Assembly (NCBI GenBank): GCA_017443765.1
Contig: JAFSYB010000121.1
Coordinates: 1 to 36,837, forward strand
Source of the DNA: Muribaculaceae bacterium
Lineage (GTDB): Bacteria; Bacteroidota; Bacteroidia; Bacteroidales; Muribaculaceae
Direction: 5' to 3'
Length of the DNA: 36,837 bases
Positions 32,962 through 36,837 of the stretch are shown piece by piece. The notes beneath the pieces were generated by a model. The model worked only from the letters and a program-made list of their open reading frames with translations. It did no database searches and was not told where the DNA came from. Numbering within the stretch: the first letter of the stretch is position 1; each line of letters begins with the position of its first letter. Both the position numbers and the translations under genes were made by a program.

Positions 32962-34241
32962 TTACCAAGCAAACATGGGATAATCTTTCATGATGTCGTT
33001 CACCTTGGTGCGCACGCTGGTGATGACGGCCTCGTCCTCGGGGGCGTGCAGCACGGTGTCGATGAGTTCGGCAATCTCGCCCATGAGCAGCTCCTTGGCG
33101 CCACGGGTGGTGATGGCCGGCGTGCCCAGGCGCAGACCGCTGGTCTGGAAGGCCGACCGGTCGTCGAAAGGCACCATGTTCTTGTTGGCGGTGATGTCGG
33201 CGGCCACCAGTGCGGCCTCGGCGACCTTGCCGGTGAGTTCGGGGAACTTGGTGCGCAGGTCTACGAGCATGCTGTGGTTGTCGGTGCCGCCGGTGCAAAT
33301 CTTGTAGCCTTTGTCAACGAGAGCCTGTGCCAGTGCCTGGGCGTTTTTCTTGACCTGGATTTGATAGTCCTTGAACCCCGGGGTGAGCGCCTCGCCAAAG
33401 GCCACGGCCTTGGCGGCAATCACGTGCTCAAGCGGGCCGCCCTGCACGCCAGGAACACGGCCGAATCGAGCAGCGACGACATCTTGCGAATCACGCCCTT
33501 CTTGGTGGCCTTGCCCCAGGGGTTGTCGAAGTCCTTGCCCAGCAGGATGATGCCGCCGCGCGGGCCGCGCAGCGTCTTGTGGGTGGTGCTGGTGACGATG
33601 TGGGCATATTGCAGCGGGTTGTTGAGCAGTCCGGCGGCGATCAGGCCGGCGGGGTGGGCCATGTCAATCATCAGCAGGGCGCCCACCTTGTCGGCAATGG
33701 CGCGCATGCGGGCGTAGTCCCACTCACGGCTGTAGGCGCTGGCACCGCCCACGATAAGTTTCGGGCGCTCGCACAAGGCCACCTCCTCCATCATGTCGTA
33801 ATCCACCTCGTTGGTGTCCGGGCGCACGTTGTACTCGCACTGCTGGAACACCAAGCCCGAAAAGTTCACTGGGCTGCCGTGGCTCAGGTGTCCGCCATGG
33901 GCCAGATTCAGACCCATGAACTTGTCGCCAGGCTTTAGGCAGGCCATGAACACGGCCATGTTGGCCTGGGCGCCCGAATGGGGCTGCACGTTGGCATACT
34001 CCGCGCCAAAGAGCTGCTTGATGCGGTCGATGGCCAAATTCTCGGCCTCGTCCACGCACTGGCAGCCACCGTAGTAGCGGTGGCCGGGATAACCCTCGGC
34101 GTATTTGTTCGTAAGGCAGCTCCCCATGGCCTGCATGACCTGCTCGCTGACAAAGTTTTCGCTCGCAATCAGCTCAATACCATGCAGTTGACGCTGATGC
34201 TCTTTCTCGATGATGTTGAATAAGACTTGGTCTCTTTCCAT
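32962..34241 (-). pseudogene. glyA: Serine hydroxymethyltransferase, interrupted by a one-base frameshift
   Basis: GlyA makes glycine and 5,10-methylene-THF from serine. The 5' part (start ATG at 34241, [18 protein letters not shown]) runs in frame to residue 263 and contains the PLP lysine Lys222 in [13 protein letters not shown], plus [11 protein letters not shown] and [13 protein letters not shown]. After SSLLDSAVF the frame should read [16 protein letters not shown] but continues [10 protein letters not shown] and stops at 33420. The missing part is intact in the next frame to the TAA at 32962-32964. One base is absent next to 33452-33453 (the coding strand has TTCCTGG where TTCCCTGG is needed). 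Restoring it gives exactly 426 codons, the family length. All else looks functional, so an error in sequencing or assembly at a short C run is at least as likely as a real mutation. Confidence 0.93.
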
Positions 34242-34283
34242 TGAATCGTGGGTTATAATGTTATTAAAAGGTATTTCACGCTG

Positions 34284-34315
34284 CAAAATTAGTGCAAGCC
34301 GAGTGAAAAACCAAA
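34284..34315 (-). promoter_or_regulatory. Bacteroidota-type promoter of glyA, at the edge of a repeat
   Basis: On the minus strand TTTG (34315-34312), 20 bases and TAATTTTG (34291-34284) match the consensus perfectly. The leader to the ATG at 34241 would be about 35 bases. All but the last part of the -7 box overlaps the first unit of the tandem repeat that starts at 34292. Confidence 0.85.
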
Positions 34316-34596
34316 ACTTGTTTTGAGTTTTTGAATAAAATTGGCGGCACCTTGGCAATCGAAGCAAGCTTCATTGCACTCGGTTTGCACAATTTTTCCG
34401 AGGCGCAGCCTAATTTGGCGCGTAGCGCAACATTGTGCAAGCCGAGTGAAAAACCAAAACTTGTTTTGAGTTTTTGAATAAAATTGGCGTCACCTCGGCA
34501 ATCGAAGCAAGCTTCATTGCACTCGGTTTGCACAATTTTTTCGAGGCGCAGCCTAATTTCGGCCGCGACAGCGGTCAACATTAGTGCAAACCGAGC
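34292..34596. repeat. Tandem repeat with inverted cores between glyA and lgt
   Basis: A 125-base segment at 34292-34416 recurs at 34435-34559 with three mismatches (period 143). A third partial unit starts at 34584. Each full unit begins GTGCAAGCCGAGTG and contains the near-inverse TTGCACTCGGTTTGCAC 82 bases further on (34374-34390 and 34517-34533), so cores alternate in orientation five times. Minus-strand boxes spaced like a promoter recur at the head of each unit: perfect at 34284, -7 decayed to CAATGTTG at 34434-34427, and CTTG-20-TAATGTTG at 34607-34576. A 113-codon minus-strand frame across the repeats is a by-product of them. Confidence 0.9.
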
Positions 34597-34620
34597 GCAA
34601 TGGCAAGTAAACGGCAAACA

Positions 34621-34906
34621 AAATGAAATTTTGGCTTTGTAATGTTTTGCGTGGGTAATTCATACTCAATGCGAATTGTACGAATCAGGGCGAATTTATG
34701 GGGACTCTGGCAAACTCCAGTCACTTGCCCTGTGTCGTTCTGCCGCGGCGCCACACGCACCGCACCACCAAAAGGCGGTATGTGTGAAGCTACCCATACG
34801 ATCCGTTAGAGAGCCAATGTGTCAGATAGCACGAACACGCATCTGGCAAAACCGTAACGCGCCCTGGCCATTCTTGCTCATTCGCCACATGGCAGCGGAA
34901 AAATTA
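34621..34906. other. Gene-free stretch between the repeat and the lgt promoter
   Basis: No gene, RNA or strong stem is recognisable. A 105-codon plus-strand frame (34676-34993) runs through it into the lgt promoter and has no family signature. Its end, KLKQVLLFRLVCSNFA, is simply the translation of the promoter block. Base composition is mixed, with a GC-richer centre (34736-34870) that could be decayed coding sequence, but I cannot identify it. Confidence 0.4.
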
Positions 34907-34914
34907 AAGCAAGT

Positions 34915-34946
34915 TTTGCTTTTTCGCTTGGTTTGCAGTAATTTTG
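34915..34946 (+). promoter_or_regulatory. Bacteroidota-type promoter of lgt, related to the glyA promoter repeat
   Basis: TTTG (34915-34918), 20 bases and TAATTTTG (34939-34946) match the consensus perfectly. The block 34907-34948 is identical at 36 of 42 positions, without gaps, to the reverse complement of 34282-34323, the glyA promoter block, including the spacer. The leader to the ATG at 35017 is about 65 bases. Confidence 0.85.
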
Positions 34947-35016
34947 CAATGTGGTTGAGCCTCGTTGATGTGTGCTTTGCCATTAATGCTTAGTAATCAA
35001 TTTGTTAACAACAAAG

Positions 35017-35898
35017 ATGTTGCTCGACTATGTGACGTGGACTGTTAGTCCCAATTTGATTGACGGCCCGGTGCCGGTGCGATGGTATGGCCTGATGTTC
35101 GCTATTGGCTTCCTGATAGGCTACGAAGTGGTGAGTCGCATCTTCAAGCACGAGGGCGCTCCCGAGCGCTGGTTGGGCACGCTGTTCATCTATGTGGTGG
35201 TTGCCACCGTTGTGGGAGCGCGTCTGGGCCATGTGCTGTTCTACGACTGGTCGTACTACAGCCATCATTTGAGCGAGATTCCTAAGGTGTGGGAGGGCGG
35301 CCTGGCGAGCCACGGCGGCACGGCAGGCATCCTGCTGGCCGTGTGGCTGTTCAGCCGCTGGGTCACCAAGCGTCCGATGCTGTGGACGCTCGACCGCTTG
35401 GTGGTGCCCGTGGGCCTGGTGGCCGCGCTCATTCGCTTGGGCAACCTGATGAACCACGAGATTTACGGCGGCCCCACCGACCTGCCCTGGGCGTTCAGCT
35501 TTGTGGAGAACGTGGGCCAGTGGATGCGCGGGGCCAATCCGGTATTCACCGCCCCGTCGCACCCCACGCAGCTCTACGAGGCACTGTGCTACCTGCTCAC
35601 CTTTGGCGTGTGCCTGTGGCTCTACTGGCGACGCAATGCCCAGGAGCGCGAGGGGCTCATTTTCGGCGTGTTCATGCTGGGCATCTTTGTGCCGCGATTC
35701 CTGATTGAGTTTGTCAAGAACGTGCAGGAGCCGTGGGAGCTGGGTCTGCGCCAGGCTTGCGGCCTCGACCAGGGGCAGCTGCTGAGCATCCCCTTTATTG
35801 TGCTGGGCGTTTGGCTCATCGTGCGCGCCATGCGACGCCCCCGCGTTCCGCTCGAATACCCCAACCGCTTCGCCAAGGACAAAGACCGCAAAGATTAG
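35017..35898 (+). CDS. lgt: Prolipoprotein diacylglyceryl transferase
   Basis: Lgt adds diacylglycerol to the lipobox cysteine of prelipoproteins, the first step of lipoprotein maturation in the inner membrane. I chose the ATG at 35017 (293 residues); the frame is open upstream to a TTG at 35002, but that adds only five residues. Seven membrane helices are predicted. Key residues are His99 in LASHGGTAGI (equivalent to E. coli His103), Arg140 and Glu148 in the Lgt signature RLGNLMNHE, and HPTQLYE at 182-188. VPVRWYGLMFAIGFLIGY near the N-terminus is also typical. The tail after about 275 is charged. Confidence 0.96.
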   Translation: MLLDYVTWTVSPNLIDGPVPVRWYGLMFAIGFLIGYEVVSRIFKHEGAPERWLGTLFIYVVVATVVGARLGHVLFYDWSYYSHHLSEIPKVWEGGLASHGGTAGILLAVWLFSRWVTKRPMLWTLDRLVVPVGLVAALIRLGNLMNHEIYGGPTDLPWAFSFVENVGQWMRGANPVFTAPSHPTQLYEALCYLLTFGVCLWLYWRRNAQEREGLIFGVFMLGIFVPRFLIEFVKNVQEPWELGLRQACGLDQGQLLSIPFIVLGVWLIVRAMRRPRVPLEYPNRFAKDKDRKD

Positions 35899-36010
35899 TC
35901 CTAAAATGGTCGGCAAGGCTCAACACCTCAAAAAAACGGCGTGCGCATCACCCCTCACCCATTATCATTAAGTGTCATTCTTTCAAAATACTAACCATAA
36001 ACCAACTCAA

Positions 36011-36837
36011 ATGAACAATTCAGTAATCACATTCCCCCTGCCAGCCAACGAGCCAGTGAAGGCCTACTTGGCCGGCAGTCCCGAGCGTGTGGCCCTTGAG
36101 CAGGAGCTTGAGCGCCAGAGCAACATGGTTGTCGACATTCCTATCATCATCGGCGGCAAGGAAATCCGCACGGGTGATGTGGGCCAGGTGACTTGCCCGC
36201 ACGACCACAAGCATGTGCTGGCCACCTATCACAAGGTGGGTCGCAAAGAGGTGGAACTGGCCATCGAAACCGCCATGGAGGCATGGAAGCAGTGGAGCCG
36301 CACGCCGTGGACCACCCGCGCCGCCATCGTGATGAAGATGGCCGAGCTGCTCGCCACCAAATATCGCCCCATCATGAACGCCGCCTGCATGCTGGGACAG
36401 AGCAAGAATATCTTCCAGGCCGAAATCGACTCGGCTTGCGAGACCATCGACTTCTTCCGCTACAACGTGCACTACGCCTCGAAAATCTACGGCATGCAGC
36501 CCAAGGACGGCGTGGGTCAGCTCAACCACACCGAGTATCGCCCGCTCGAGGGCTTTGTGCTTGCCGTGACACCGTTCAACTTCACGTCGATTGCCAGTAA
36601 CCTGTGCATGACCCCCGCGCTGATGGGCAATGTGGCCCTGTGGAAGCCTTCCACCACGGCCCTGCTGAGCAACTACTACCTGATGCAGCTCTACAAGGAG
36701 GCCGGTCTGCCCGATGGTGTGGTGAACTTCCTTCCAGGCAGCGGTGACCTGATAGGCGAAGTGGCCACCCAGTCGAAGAACTTCGCCGGCATCCATTTCA
36801 ATGGATCTACCGCCACATTCAAGAGTCTGTGGCAACA
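36011..36837 (+). CDS. pruA: L-glutamate gamma-semialdehyde (1-pyrroline-5-carboxylate) dehydrogenase, 3' end beyond the window
   Basis: The enzyme oxidises glutamate semialdehyde to glutamate with NAD, the second step of proline breakdown. I read the frame from the ATG at 36011 to the window edge: 275 residues without a stop. The opening NSVITFPLPANEPVKAYLAG and LERQSNMVVDIPIIIGGKEI fit the long (about 540-residue) P5C dehydrogenase type found in Bacteroidota and eukaryotes. The substrate and cofactor region LAVTPFNFTSIASNLCMTPA and WKPSTTALLS match aldehyde dehydrogenases, as does HFNGSTATFKSL at the edge, the NAD-binding G-S-T loop. The catalytic cysteine lies outside the window. The 112-base gap to lgt shows no consensus promoter. 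Confidence 0.92.
   Translation, partial: MNNSVITFPLPANEPVKAYLAGSPERVALEQELERQSNMVVDIPIIIGGKEIRTGDVGQVTCPHDHKHVLATYHKVGRKEVELAIETAMEAWKQWSRTPWTTRAAIVMKMAELLATKYRPIMNAACMLGQSKNIFQAEIDSACETIDFFRYNVHYASKIYGMQPKDGVGQLNHTEYRPLEGFVLAVTPFNFTSIASNLCMTPALMGNVALWKPSTTALLSNYYLMQLYKEAGLPDGVVNFLPGSGDLIGEVATQSKNFAGIHFNGSTATFKSLWQ

Noticed and set aside
34292..34596. CRISPR array or integron attachment sites
   Set aside because: The spacing parts are themselves repeated, the cores alternate in orientation, and no cas or integrase gene is near.
34276..34617. 113-codon minus-strand frame over the glyA-lgt repeat
   Set aside because: Its sequence repeats in two frames because it is a translation of the 143-base tandem repeat and the glyA promoter; no start context or family.
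34676..34993. 105-codon plus-strand frame upstream of lgt
   Set aside because: No family signature, and its end is the translated lgt promoter block.

Overview
The window is chromosomal DNA from a Bacteroidales bacterium. The GC-rich coding sequence, a murein cluster that runs from rsmH to ftsZ without murF, secreted BspA-like and M6/dockerin-like proteins, and seven promoters of the Bacteroidota type (TTTG, about 20 bases, TAnnTTTG) all point that way. The family cannot be fixed from sequence alone. Something near Muribaculaceae or Prevotellaceae is plausible but is only inference.

Layout. Positions 1-3504 hold two divergent genes for exported proteins: a partial leucine-rich-repeat surface protein on the minus strand and an M6-type zinc peptidase with a dockerin-like tail on the plus strand. 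Next comes rlmN on the minus strand, then a plus-strand translation/transcription operon rimP-nusA-infB from its own promoter. Behind infB lies the 3' remnant of an AspT/YidE-type transporter gene and an intact marC-like gene. tyrS and guaA follow as a tight pair that ends in a strong hairpin terminator.

Positions 14290-29804 are the division and cell wall cluster: rsmH, ftsL-like, ftsI, murE, mraY, murD, ftsW, murG, murC, ftsQ, ftsA, ftsZ, all on the plus strand with overlaps or short gaps. The enzymes make UDP-MurNAc-pentapeptide precursors (MurC, MurD, MurE), lipid I and II (MraY, MurG) and septal peptidoglycan (FtsW, FtsI). FtsQ, FtsL, FtsA and FtsZ form the divisome. MurE carries the meso-diaminopimelate motif. 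mraZ, murF, murB and ddl are not in this cluster. Downstream are an Rpn/PD-(D/E)XK nuclease-like gene with an in-frame 12-bp repeat array, yqeY and serS. glyA converges on serS across a long perfect hairpin.

The most interesting places are these. (1) The 775-bp glyA-lgt intergenic region holds a tandem repeat with inverted cores. A consensus promoter lies at its glyA edge, and a diverged copy of the same promoter block drives lgt in the other orientation. (2) glyA has a one-base frameshift. (3) A transporter gene has been reduced to its last 60 or so codons. (4) MraY has an insertion of about 33 residues in its first cytoplasmic loop. (5) The Rpn-like gene sits right behind ftsZ. I saw no CRISPR array, tRNA, rRNA, prophage or recognisable new multi-gene system. 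The window ends inside lgt-pruA territory, with pruA cut by the window edge.
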